From positions 1-40,034 of the forward strand of contig FMBT01000194.1 in NCBI GenBank assembly GCA_900095095.1: DNA of 40,034 nucleotides, given 5' to 3'. The translations under genes were made by a program, and so were the position numbers. The notes under the pieces are model-generated. The model was given only the letters and a program-made list of their open reading frames with translations. It did not search any database and was not told the origin of the DNA. How positions within the stretch are numbered: the first letter of the stretch is position 1; each line of letters begins with the position of its first letter. Origin of the DNA: Fragilariopsis cylindrus CCMP1102. Its lineage: Eukaryota > Bacillariophyta > Bacillariophyceae > Bacillariales > Bacillariaceae. Shown piece by piece: positions 21,401 through 31,785 of this stretch.

Positions 21401-21968
21401 GGAAAAAACTTATGGTAGTCCATTTGCTAGTCCTATGATTTTGCTTTCCAAGGTGGTAGAATTGAAAGCTGCTGGCTTGGCAAGTTTAGTGAATACGGTA
21501 TGGAAGCCCGCCCTCGCAGTGGTGACAACAGAGGGAAATATGTTGGTCTTTGAGACTCCTGGCAACCCAAACAACACCATTGAAGCCTTCAAGTCCCTTT
21601 ACCCCGCAATGAATTTTGATGATCAAAACACATGGCTGGCTGGTCGGAAGGCTGATATTGTTAAGAGTTTAACTCCGATTGTATCCCTTCGGCTCACAAA
21701 GTCCACGCTAGCAATTGTTCAAATGCGCCATAGTCAATTGGAGATCACTGAAGATACTGGTGCGGCTGCTGGATCTCGCTTTATGAACGCAGTCAAATCT
21801 GGGGTGCGGCAAACCAAAAGTACGTTATCAAGAGCACAGCAAACAAAGTGCACGTTGCGTTTGCATTCGCATTCCGATGCCACCGATTTTGCCAACTTGC
21901 TCGAAAGAACGAAAAAAGTGCTGCATAGTCAAGCAACAAGCGGGAGATCATCCCGATTTAAATTCTAG
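18493..21968 (+). CDS. Large protein with coiled-coil (BAR-like) region and C-terminal PH-like domain
   Basis: Exon 1 is 18493-20680, exon 2 is 20785-21968; the 104-nt intron has donor GTAAGT, acceptor TTTAAAG, and splits a codon to give NIWDVFDAMVTG. 1123 residues. There is a basic Ser/Pro-rich N-terminus, then a conserved-looking block CICGLGVTCNGMTQAFRMLQ to about residue 250, with YVALHHFHPTVVRAFYENPL. An acidic, low-complexity linker follows to about 530. Residues ~530-730 and the start of exon 2 are long amphipathic helices (LIAWESKRRSDLAQQLEYNR, TEQEILPEITELKEDIQKN) like F-BAR/BAR membrane-curvature dimers. A Gly/Ser/His linker follows, then another helical stretch. Residues ~945-1110 have PH-like layout (VWKPALAVVTTEGNMLVFET ... 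DATDFANLLERTKKVL). A role at membranes or in trafficking is inferred. I recognise no named family. Confidence 0.8.
20681..20784 (+). other. Spliceosomal intron in the BAR-like/PH gene
   Basis: GTAAGTGCC to TTTTAAAG, 104 nt, phase 1. Both flanking frames read through if it is ignored, but only splicing joins the long helix (SEIEVKNIW) to DVFDAMVTG. Confidence 0.85.
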
Positions 21969-22832
21969 ATTTATATGAATATCTACTGATGTACTGCTGA
22001 TCTTGTATCTTGGAATTGATCACTATTAAAATGCATACTAATGAATTCAATCTTATACCTCTCTGCAAGTGGCTTGATAGAATACATATAACAATTTTTA
22101 GTGGTAGATTAGTTGAAAGTCTCTCTGCGAACTACTAGCCTGTATCTCAATGATATTTACCTTCATAATTACCTTCTTGTCTTTGTTAACGACACTTGTC
22201 TGTATGGCGCTGTACTGTATTAAACTTAGTCTATTGTCATTCTGTAGACGACAATGGTGTTGTTTAGAACTGCTAAAGACTAGTGTAATATAGTCAATTT
22301 GGGCCTGACAATTATGTATCATTCTATTTGATTAAAGTAGATATGCGCTTGCTTGTAGTAGTAATACTATTTGGTTTGATTTTTGTGTAAGTTGGATTTA
22401 TTGTCTGTTTATTGTGTTATAGTAGAAGCTCTGTCATTATTATTTGAATAAGGGTGATGATGGTACAGGTGAGCAGGACAGCTGTGGTTTTCAACATCAA
22501 ATCCTTCATTGAGTTTCTACTTACTTTTAGCCCAGCACCCTAACAAGAGCTACTTGATTGTTATTACCCAGCCAGTGCACCTTCTAAAGCTTCCTCATTG
22601 GTTTATTTGGTAAGCTTTTATCCAAGTTCATCCTCCATGTGACAGCCTAGTCAACAGACAATTGTTTTTCAAGCAGTGCCCCACCTTTCAAAAGCTTCTT
22701 CACTAGGCCATCCAAAGTAACACTGCAAGCAAGTTGGCCAGCTCTCTTCTGAGTGCTCTCCCAAATGGTATCTCTAGTTATATAAAACTTAGTGCTGGCA
22801 CCAAGCACTACATTTCCAAGCACTGTATTTTG

Positions 22833-22856
22833 GTATGTATGTATGTATGTATGTAT
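22833..22856. repeat. (GTAT)6 microsatellite
   Basis: Six tandem GTAT units in the gene-poor region. Confidence 0.9.
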
Positions 22857-23793
22857 GGAGCCCGTCTTTGTTTCAATTAGATGATGATCCTAGTCCACAG
22901 TCAACTGTATGAAATGAATGAGCTGCTACCATATGATCTGCTGATGAGTAGCTTTCCAAGTTTTGTACCAGTTTTCCTCTGAGTAGTGTCATATTTAGCT
23001 GCTCTACTCCTACCCTAAAATCTATCCTACAGTACCACTGAAATGACAATATAATTTGCTGCTCTTCTGCTGGCTACTATCCCTTAACAGCCTAATTATA
23101 AGTACTTTATAATAGTACCTGTGGTACGCGCGCAAAAGTGCTTTTGTTGGAAAATCAAAAACAATAACAAACTACTAGTAAAAATAATGTGAAGAAGACA
23201 AAATTAAAAGCATTAAGTTGAATACGTCAGGTATCCAACCAGAAGACTCACATATTCACTGCCTTGCTTCACCAACTACACCAATGGAAGACAATAATAA
23301 TGGAGAGTATATTTGACTGTTTACATGTGGTCTGAATGCTGATACTGATGGTTTTATTGGCGTCTGAAGCCCGCTTGTACTTTTCTAAAGAATACAAAAT
23401 TAAACTAATCAATTTGAAGACAACAGATAGTTTATCTATCTAGTATGGAACATATCAAAATGATCATTACATAAATTAAGATCACAAATAAGACACTTTT
23501 AAGTACTGGGTTTTACTGGGTCTACGATAGGTATGTAATTTGTCAGCATCTTCAGCTTTTGCTTTCAAATATAAATAGCACCAGTACAGTGTAGATACAT
23601 TTTGCTTGCTTTGATATTGTTCGATGATGGTTGCTCTGATTGAGACTAAATCGTACATTATTGTTATATTTTCAATAGATGGTTTTGCTATTGATAACCT
23701 ATCCCTTTGTATTGCTGATGGTTGGACAAAGATTGGTTGTTGTTTATTGTAGCCAATTTTGGTGATCCATCGCGCGTCCAACAAGTGATTCAA

Positions 23794-23819
23794 TACTTCC
23801 TCCGTGCAACGGAAAGTGT
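23794..23819 (+). repeat. Third copy of the dispersed 26-bp element
   Basis: Starts TACTTCCTCCGTGCAACGG. It matches the 1853-1878 copy (reverse complement) at 25 of 26 bases. Weaker similarity continues 3' on the plus strand (GTGTAAATGG here, GCGTAAATTG after 1816). Confidence 0.65.
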
Positions 23820-24423
23820 CCATGGTGTAAATGGTCTAGCTACCTAAGTTCACTAGACTGAAGACTTCTATGCTATATATAAATAGTGTTTATTAGAAGT
23901 GTGAGCTTAGTTGCTCTGTTGATTCGAATGTCTGTCTCATATGGTCTGTCCTGTCGGTCATTCCATAGTGACAAATAGCCGTCGTCTCATTTATCATCCC
24001 AGACAAAAACAACTCCAGTTTTAAACATACTCAAATAACGGTAAACGTTATTTTAATTACTTGCGTTTTTTATTCATAGTGATTCGCGCTGGACACTCCA
24101 TTGATACAAGAAATGTGACAGAATCTTATAATTTATTCTCGCTTAATCTCATAAAATCGCTGAAAAAATCTATTTTTAAATAGGAATTAATGAAGGAGCA
24201 ATCGCTATTAAGCCAATCACATAATAATGTAAAATCTCCGAGTCGGAGGCCGCAACTACTGTACTGCAAAAAAGGCAAATCCAAAGGAGTGTGCCGCAGC
24301 AACCTAGCAAACTATAATCCCCTATCAAAAACAATATTACAAGTATTATAACTTTATAATTCTGTAATACACGACGTGCTTTGCTAAACCAACCTTCGAT
24401 ATAATATAGAATACCAATTAACC

Positions 24424-25602
24424 ATGATGTTTCGTATCGCTACTGTACTAGCCTTGTCTTTTGCACAGGTCCAGGCTAATATAATCAATCAAAACAATGG
24501 TGATATCCCATTGAACAGCAAGGCTGGACGTAATTTGATCCAGAATTCTCGTAAGGCCACCTCCAGTTACAGTGGTAGTTACGGCGGTAGTGGTCAGTCT
24601 CAATACGATGGTAACTATCAAGAAATTGATTGGGATTCTATTGATACGTCGTACCTTGCTGGGTACAGTGTTAAGTTCCAGGGTTGTCATCACGTCCAAC
24701 AATGGAATGACGACGCAGAAGACGAAGACGATATTAAAATCATGACTCAACGTCTTGTTCGATTCCGAATGTGTCCTGCCGATTCTTGTTCATCAATCAC
24801 AACCAAGGGATGTGATAAAAACTATGGTGATTACCTCGTTGATATGGAAACATACGTTGCATTATACATGGACCAAATGCAAGAACAGTATATGAACCAA
24901 AACTCGTATTACCAAAACAACGGCAACCGTGAACTTAGTAATAATAACAACAATAACAACAACAACAACAGCAATAAATACAACATGAACATTGAGGACT
25001 ACATGAGTTGTCAAGAAATGTCACTTGATGACGACCAACGCGAACGGGCGCGTGAGTTGAGACAGAGAAAGTTGTCGAACGGTTATTCTTCCAACTACTA
25101 CCAGTACAGTGATGATGATGTTTCATACTATATCGGCCCATACTGTGCCGAACAAGGTGGTGAAATCCGTTTAGGTGTCTTCTATGATGATACATGTACT
25201 GTCAAGGCCGAAGAAGGTTCGGACATGTTCGAGTCGGCACACAATGGTATGGCATTGCCATACTCAAAACAATCCATGGTTTCTCTGGAATGTATGAGCT
25301 GTGGAGGGTACGGTGAAGTTAACGAGTTATGTCAAAGTCTTTATGAAGTTGCTGGTAAATGTGAAACAAAGATGAGTGTCTATTACCCAAATGAATCAGC
25401 CTGTACATACCTTCAAGGTATTAAAATTATCCGTGAGGATGGTGTTATTCGAACATCAGCAACACGAAAGTCTACAGCTGCTGCTGTTTCTACCGGTGTA
25501 TTCCTAACTGCTGCTGTACTATTGTCAGGTTATGTTTATTACTTACGAACGAAACTTGGACGTGCACGAATTAATCTTGCAGGAGGAAACAGTTCGTTGT
25601 AA
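24424..25602 (+). CDS. Secreted-type, Cys-rich single-pass membrane protein
   Basis: 392 residues, intronless. The N-terminal signal peptide is MMFRIATVLALSFAQVQANI, followed by a Gly/Ser/Tyr-rich stretch. The lumenal domain contains YSVKFQGCHHVQQWN, LVRFRMCPADSCSSI and GCDKNYGDYLVDMETYVALY. Further Cys sites follow (SCQEMSL, GPYCAEQ, CMSCGGYG, LCQSLYE, KCETKM), compatible with several disulfides. Near the C-terminus there is one transmembrane helix (AAVSTGVFLTAAVLLSGYVYY) and a short basic tail, giving type I topology. An Asn-rich run at residues ~172-184 splits the domain. This Cys pattern is reminiscent of a lineage-expanded stramenopile family. I know of no established function. The gene lies alone after a long gene-poor region. 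Confidence 0.85.
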   Translation: MMFRIATVLALSFAQVQANIINQNNGDIPLNSKAGRNLIQNSRKATSSYSGSYGGSGQSQYDGNYQEIDWDSIDTSYLAGYSVKFQGCHHVQQWNDDAEDEDDIKIMTQRLVRFRMCPADSCSSITTKGCDKNYGDYLVDMETYVALYMDQMQEQYMNQNSYYQNNGNRELSNNNNNNNNNNSNKYNMNIEDYMSCQEMSLDDDQRERARELRQRKLSNGYSSNYYQYSDDDVSYYIGPYCAEQGGEIRLGVFYDDTCTVKAEEGSDMFESAHNGMALPYSKQSMVSLECMSCGGYGEVNELCQSLYEVAGKCETKMSVYYPNESACTYLQGIKIIREDGVIRTSATRKSTAAAVSTGVFLTAAVLLSGYVYYLRTKLGRARINLAGGNSSL

Positions 25603-26014
25603 GCATTGAGCGATGATGAAAAGAAAACACACATACTAAAAAATATATGTCTTCGAAGATAGAAGCGAAACAAAACCTTTAAATATATTTGCCCTATATT
25701 TTCCCTTCTACAAATTTGATGATCTCTGGATCTGTGCATTGTAAAATAATTTACATTTAATTAAATATTCTGTTAAAAAAGAAGAATACAACGTCTGCTT
25801 ATACTTAGCCCTATATAAAATATTGAACTACAGTACCAGAACACACTATCATATCAATCACACTGATTATTTTTAAGAATTCTCATTTAAAATTATTACA
25901 GCAAACAAGTAACCATTCCTTCTTCAGTCCTTTTTTAATCAACTGATACCAGACAGACCAGTTAGCTAGTAGTAGGTGTGATGTGTCTTTTTATTCACAT
26001 TTATTTATTACTTG
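25603..26014. other. Convergent 3' region
   Basis: 412 bp between the ends of the Cys-rich membrane protein gene and the GH81 gene. AT-rich, no gene or structured element recognised. Confidence 0.6.
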
Positions 26015-29000
26015 TTAATTGCTGCAACAACCTAGGAAAGAACCTCCAACAGTCGGACAACATTTCCCAGTCAGACCTAAGGTTGCACAACTTAGGTTGC
26101 TTTCGCAGGAAGAAGACGAAGAAGAAGAAGACGACGCCGAGTTCGTAGTGTTGCTGTCGCTGTCCTCCACGTGCTTTTTGTTAGATGTAGTGTCTATTGA
26201 ATTATTGAATCCAGGTTGCTGACTGATAAAATATAATACCTGACTTTTACTTAAGGCTGAATCTAACTGGTTGCTTATAATACCACGGGCATCATCCCAC
26301 GCTTTGTTTGGATCAATAAGCGCATGGATTGAAGTAGTGTAACCTCGCCAAGCCATTTCGACACTACTTCGACCTTTCATTAAATATGGATATTCATACT
26401 TAACATAGTCTTCATCCATAAGTAATCTGGTAGCGGCCGTAATTGGAATAACATTGATCATATGAACATACAATGGATCATTACCAAACCATGTATTCGC
26501 GGCGACATCTAGCATACCAACATTACCGACCATATAATTCTCCTCAAATTCTGAAGGATATATGTGTGGATGTATGGTGCTGCTCACACTATCTGTGTTA
26601 TTATTGAATTGTTGAACTTTCGAAGGAAGCATATGCCAATACATTTTAGTACTCCGGATTTCGGTAGAGAGTAGAAGCCGTGCAAAGTCGGTGACGTCTG
26701 ATGCGACATGTTCGTGCCTTACCAACGACCATAAATAGGCTCCATAATAGCAATTTACTGCCTCGCTTGAGCTTTCTTGTGATTTGCCATTACCAAATGA
26801 AAACATACCCGTTGCGAATGAGTGTCCGTCGAACCATGATTTATGTCTAGACATGGGAAAGAATATAGTATCAGATACGATACTCCGAGAATTCCCGTTG
26901 GAGGAATGAGCAATGTCATGGAATAATGCATCAACGTTGGCTCCAAATCGATCAATAAAGGTAGGGTCTAGCTTTGCCATGACTGCAGATGCAAAAAGAA
27001 AATACCTGCATATACAATATTACAGCACAGCAGCGCAAACGGAAAAAAGAATCAGAATTTAATTGTCTGTTTATTGATGTAATAATTGCCGAAAAACAGA
27101 AAAGAAAGCGAAATCAAATGCATTACACTTACCCATAGTGAAAATGGTGGTCGTTGTATCGACCGTTCCCAAAATCTTCCCCCTTGTCACGCAGTCCATT
27201 TGTGGAGCAAATTCCTCCCATGTTGGTATCAAAAAGAAGACTATCGCTTACATCGGAAGACAGGTACGCTTCGAGATACTTCGATAGCTGCATTTTCACT
27301 TTGGTCAGAACACTTTCTTTCTCGTCAATTTTAATAGTATCATTTCCTCTACCTTTGTCGTCGCTTTTTGTTTTTACTTCGAGTTGATCAGCAATATGCG
27401 CTAGCTGAGCCAATCTCGCAACCTGCTTACCATAGCCATACACATTCTCAGAAAAATTCGGTAGCACTTGTGCCAAGTCGTCGTCGACTTGTTTTAGAAT
27501 TAAGGTTCTGATGTCATCATTCACAGTCTGGATTGGGCTATCAAATTCCATGTCGTAAAGTGGTTCCTCAAAACTCCAAGAAGACCCGACCACTGCAGTC
27601 ATGTTTCCCTTAATGCATTCATAATGCACGTCGAAATCGTCATTACTTAGAATATCTGACTTGGATATTACCTCGGCATGATGCGGCAAGGCTAGCATCA
27701 ATAATTGTTTCGCGTCAACAGTCTTACTCAACATGGAACGCGTTTCAAATTTAAAAGTAAGAGTGGCACTGCTACTCGCTGCATCAACGGTCGGAGGTTT
27801 TTTCGACGAAGAAAATGTCGATTTGTGAAATTCGTATGATATATCACCTCCCACTGGATAAACATCTGAGTGATAAATAAGTCGTCGAATTCCAGTGGAA
27901 GATTGACGTGTCTTTTGGATACCATCATCATCCTTTGGAATATAAGCCAACCGAATGACTCCTGAAAAAGTGGCAGCGGAAGAGATAGTATTCTTCGTAA
28001 TCTTATCAAATACTAGATTCATTGGTTCTGATGCAAACATTAGCCAGCTGACGCCCTCTGGTGTTTTGAATATGAACTGAACTCCACGCATTGTTGTATA
28101 TTTCGGGTCGCTTTCCTGTATATACATATGTAAGAATAGACAAGTGCAATACAATTATTAGTACTCATCTCATATCAATGCACAGGTTGGATTTTATATA
28201 CTGTACATGTCGGAATAAGTCTGTTATTTTTTCTTTTCTTACATCGATACTGCAAACACCAAAGCCATCTAACCGTCGTCGACCTCCATTCTTCTCATTT
28301 ATAATATCACTAATATCGTCATTATCTTCATCCCCCGGACACAGTATATCGCTGAAGATACTAATTGGTTTCAAAACTGGAGTCGATTTCATATATGATA
28401 CAGTTACGTAAGGACTCCCCTGTACCAAGGTCGTTGCCCATTTACTGTTGGAAGAAGAAACAAATCTTAAGGTGACACTGAGTGGGTCATACTCGACAAC
28501 ATGACGTCTAATAATTTCTTCTTTTGTTGTTAAAGTCAATTCTGGAGTAAACGGATCAGAAATTTTATGGCCTTCAATGTCAATGACGCGATTTCCAGCA
28601 GGGTACGATACCCGAAGTGACGATGAAGACCAACGGTATGCGAATGGATACACGGCAATTGGATACGACATAGAATCTCCCTGTGGAGCACGTACAACAA
28701 GATTCGTCCAAAAGGCTCCAGTGGGAAAAGGATTTAAGAATGACATGGATTGAGATGAAGTACCATCACCACCTACACCAGCAGCAGCAGCAGTAACAGC
28801 GCTGTCGCCATCACCACCAGCAATCAGACTTGGATGGAATAGATCCATATCAAGAAAACCATCAATTGGATCGTCGAATTCAGCTCGGTCCACTTGTGGA
28901 AACGGCATAGTAAATTTTTGAGTTTGGATAGGAACTTTCAGAGGTTGTGGTGGTATGAGTAAAAAAATCAGGACTGACACTCCACCCGCCAGTAGCAGGA

Positions 29001-29337
29001 AGACCAAAATAGGATACGAGGCACAGGTACCTCGAAATGATGATGACGTAGTAGTTGTTGCAGTTGCTATTTCTGGTGCACTCTGATGACGACGTTTTTG
29101 CTGCTGCTTCCTATTATCATTGCTAATAAAGAATTCTCGTTCATCAGCGGTCGTACTTTCACCTTCATTGTCAGTGGTAACCAATTCTTCACCGACTAAG
29201 GAATCTGCATCGTCAGTATTATTCATGCTGGGAGATGTCGCTGTTGATGTCGTGCTCCCATAGAAATAATTAAACTGAGGTCGTGTTCGTGGGGAACGTT
29301 GTGAATAAGTCAACGAATCATTTTTTTCATGGCCCAT
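26015..29337 (-). CDS. Endo-1,3-beta-glucanase, glycoside hydrolase family 81, membrane anchored
   Basis: Three exons, 29337-28243, 28115-27133 and 27005-26015, with two 127-nt introns (donors GTAAGA and GTAAGT, acceptors TACAG and TGCAG). The total is 1022 residues. ATG 29337 is the first in frame; upstream codons are non-ATG. The N-terminus is cytosolic and Ser/Thr-rich, with one membrane helix at about residues 107-127 (ILVFLLLAGGVSVLIFLLI), so type II. The GH81 fold follows: NPFPTGAFWTNLVV, TMRGVQFIFKTPEGVSW, HFHYGYFLFASAVMAKLDP. The catalytic region is HKSWFDGHSFATG and KSQESSSEAVNCYYGAYLW, with the two Glu near 770 and 774. YMVGNVGMLDVAANTWFG and YVHMINVIPITAATRLL complete it. GH81 enzymes cut 1,3-beta-glucans such as callose or laminarin-type storage glucan. 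The tail after a Ser run is Cys-rich (CESNLSCATLGLTGKCC ... LGCCSN). Confidence 0.95.
27006..27132 (-). other. Second intron of the GH81 gene
   Basis: GTAAGT to TATGCAG on the minus strand, 127 nt, phase 2. Splicing yields HFHYGYFLFASAVMAK, the conserved GH81 HYGYF motif. Confidence 0.92.
28116..28242 (-). other. First intron of the GH81 gene
   Basis: GTAAGAAAAG to ATATACAG on the minus strand, 127 nt, phase 0, joining GVCSID to ESDPKYTTMRGVQF. Confidence 0.85.
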
Positions 29338-29857
29338 ACTAGTATTTCTGCTTCTTCTCTGGATCCTGATTCTAGATTCGATCTGATTCGATTGACAAAG
29401 TATTAACACCGTATCTACCCGATTGCTATTCCGATGTACAGTATATACAGTATTGATATTAATGATACCAACAATCTTTTTTTAAATCGATCTACTTTTA
29501 GAATAGTTCAATCGTCGGAGTGGCACTCATTCATTTAAAAATAAAAGTGTTATGAACGTTCTACCAGCACTTGTGCATACGTACAACAAAGTATCGGCAT
29601 GATTTGGATTTCTTTTCAATGATCGATGACGTTCGAATCCTGCACATGGAAATAAGAGCTATTTCAGTCTCAAAAGAATGTTGGGTCTTGTGGGACTCAT
29701 ATTTTTTTCCACAAATTGAAAATCATAAATCATAAATATCACATCATCGGAATCGGAAAATGTTTCATAAAATAATTTAAGAGTAGAGCGGATAGCCTCG
29801 GAAGATCGTTGAAGATTGAATTCTTGTGTGTTCTTGTACGCAAATCTAATAATCAGC
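29338..29857. promoter_or_regulatory. Divergent promoter region, GH81 / DUF4239
   Basis: 520 bp between opposing starts, with no gene and no definite motif. An isolated GTTCGAATCC at about 29629 is not part of a foldable tRNA. Confidence 0.4.
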
Positions 29858-31341
29858 ATGATATTCAAATTTTACTACTGTTGGGTAGTCGCCTTGGTGT
29901 CCATCTCGTCTTTTTGTGACGATGTTAAATCATTTCGTGTCAATCATCCGAAAGTAGTTCAGCGGCGACGAGTAGGTAGTCCCAGTACGTTGAGAGACTC
30001 GACGTCGTCGTCGACACGCCTTTTATCGTCGCCGACATCAACATCAACGTCAACGTCAATGCCGACGTCATCAGAAGACTTATCTATTTGGGAGAAACTA
30101 GCAAGAGGTATATTTGGTGACGACGATTTTTCAAAAGATATCGAAAAAACGAAAGCATATACCAGTACAGTTTCATTGCTTCGTGTGGGAATACCATCAT
30201 TTGCTTTTGCAGCATCCGCAAAGATATCATATCCTTATATTTCACTCGAATTAGCAAATGCAATCAACGACTCTGGTGTTTTTGCTGTTGTGTCACAAGA
30301 TGCAAGTCAGTATATACAAAATATTCTTACTACATCGGGTCTTACATTTTCATTATTAGTTGGACAAACATATTATTTTATGTATCAAGTAAGTAGGCAC
30401 AAAAATAACATATAGTGTATTTAGTGTGTATGTGTGTGTGTATGTGTGACATTGTGGAATTGTTGAATTGCGATACCTTAGCGTTGTGTATCGATTCATA
30501 AATAATTGAAGTGCACATGTTCAATGCAATTTTAATTATTGATTCGATTACCTACCTAACATCTCCCACTGTATGCAAACTCATCCACTCGCTCACTCAT
30601 CTCGCTCGTATATAATCACAATGTACATTATAGCAACAAGAGGCTATTTATCTAGCACTCTTTGAGGAAGTTACAATGGCGAAATCGTTACTAGAACAGG
30701 TCGCTCTAGTATCACAAGGTCGAGAGGTACTATACGAAAAAATCTTATTGTGCGTACAAGCATATGTACGAGACGATCTAACTAAATTCAATGACATCGA
30801 ACCCGCCGAATTAATATCAAGAAGACCCTGCGATGATCCACTCGAACAAATTTTGTACCTGACAAGTGTAGGAGAACCTTCATTGGTATATCAAACTGTC
30901 CGATCACTTCGACAAGCACGATCGTATCGTCTCGGTGCCTTGCAAAGAAAGTTACCCCAGATACATATGATTTTACTTTGGACATTGGCGTCTATTGTCC
31001 TATTTACTTTTCCTTTACTAGGTGCAGGTTCTCAAACCATTGGTGGCCTTGGTATCTTACAGGTCCAGTCCTGGTATCTTGGTTTTATTGTTTTCGGAAT
31101 TGGTCTTGTTTTGGGAGTTGTTGAGGAATTACGACGACCTGGTGAGGTTGGTTCCTACAATGCTCAGACAGTTCTGAATATCATGGTGAGAGGATTAGAA
31201 GAAGAACTCGACTTGCGTTTGAGTGGGGATATTCTTCTTGAATCTAGACCTTTCAATGATATGTCCATGGACCCGTCGGTGGATAGCGACGGTTACTTAG
31301 GACCAGAATGGGATAGTTTCAGTGATAGTGACAACATATAA
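29858..31341 (+). CDS. DUF4239 (bestrophin-like) membrane protein
   Basis: Exon 1 is 29858-30388, exon 2 is 30634-31341, 412 residues. The 245-nt intron (GTAAGT to TTATAG, phase 0) joins QTYYFMYQ to QQEAIYLALFEEV. ATG 29858 is the first in frame. An N-terminal hydrophobic segment (YYCWVVALVSISSF) and then DDVKSFRVNH may be a signal peptide with a weak plastid-type junction, followed by a Ser/Thr-rich transit-like region. Membrane helices lie around SLLRVGIPSFAFAASA, TFSLLVGQTYYFMY, IHMILLWTLASIVLFTFPLL and WYLGFIVFGIGLVLGVVEEL. The segment between them (EAIYLALFEEV ... VRSLRQARSYRLGALQRKLP) has the layout of DUF4239, a family distantly like bestrophin channels. The tail is acidic. Ion-channel activity is only an inference from the family name. 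Confidence 0.72.
30389..30633 (+). other. Spliceosomal intron in the DUF4239 gene
   Basis: GTAAGTAGG to CATTATAG, 245 nt, phase 0, with a TG-rich 5' part around 30420-30450. The joined frame is continuous across a predicted helix. Confidence 0.88.
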
Positions 31342-31785
31342 GCTACAACTCTTTTAAATGAAATTCCTCTTCTGTCAGAACATCATGTGAATAGCTAGCT
31401 GGTTGAAATGTGTTTCAGATACAATACCACTCTGGCTGGTTAACAATAATTGCATACAGTACGGGAGCACATAATCAAAATGAAGAATGAAAATTGAATC
31501 AGCAATATCTTTTCAGTCACGTTAGACTTGTATGCGCGCCAGGTGCGCGCAAAATTCTTTGCTTCGTTTCCAATCACACAATCCGCCCCATCACCGCTCA
31601 ATCTTCTGAAATCAAGTTTTGCACCACAATCATGCAATCAGTCAATCGGTGATAACTTCATATCATACTTAACTTTCGAATTTGTTCCTTGTACCATCGT
31701 AGCCTCCCTACAATATCTTCACGAGTCCACAACTCCTGCATCTGACGACACAAACACCGTCGCTATCAGCAATATCATCAATACT
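31342..31785. promoter_or_regulatory. Promoter / leader region of the selenophosphate synthetase gene
   Basis: 444 bp between tandem genes. It contains TGCGCGCCAGGTGCGCGCAAAA at 31533-31554, a direct duplication of a GCGCGC box. The frame is open upstream of ATG 31786 back to about 31528 but without another ATG. Confidence 0.45.

Larger units (their letters stand above)
21969..24423. other. 2.45-kb gene-poor region, probably decayed repeats
   Basis: No supported gene. It holds a (GTAT)n microsatellite at 22833-22856, CCAAGCACT repeated near 22799-22825, GTACGCGCGCAAAA at 23124-23137, and a third copy of the 26-bp element at 23794-23819. A 113-codon minus-strand ATG frame, 23823-23482, begins inside that element (MDTFRCTEEVLNHLLDARW). 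It has no family match I know and may be a transposable-element remnant. The last ~150 bp presumably hold the promoter for the gene at 24424. Confidence 0.5.

Noticed and set aside
23482..23823. 113-codon minus-strand ATG frame starting inside the 26-bp element
   Set aside because: No recognisable family, in a repeat-like, gene-poor region. The frame may belong to a decayed mobile element, so it was not listed as a gene.
29625..29645. GTTCGAATCC resembling a tRNA B box
   Set aside because: The flanking bases cannot form a T stem and no A box or acceptor stem is in range.
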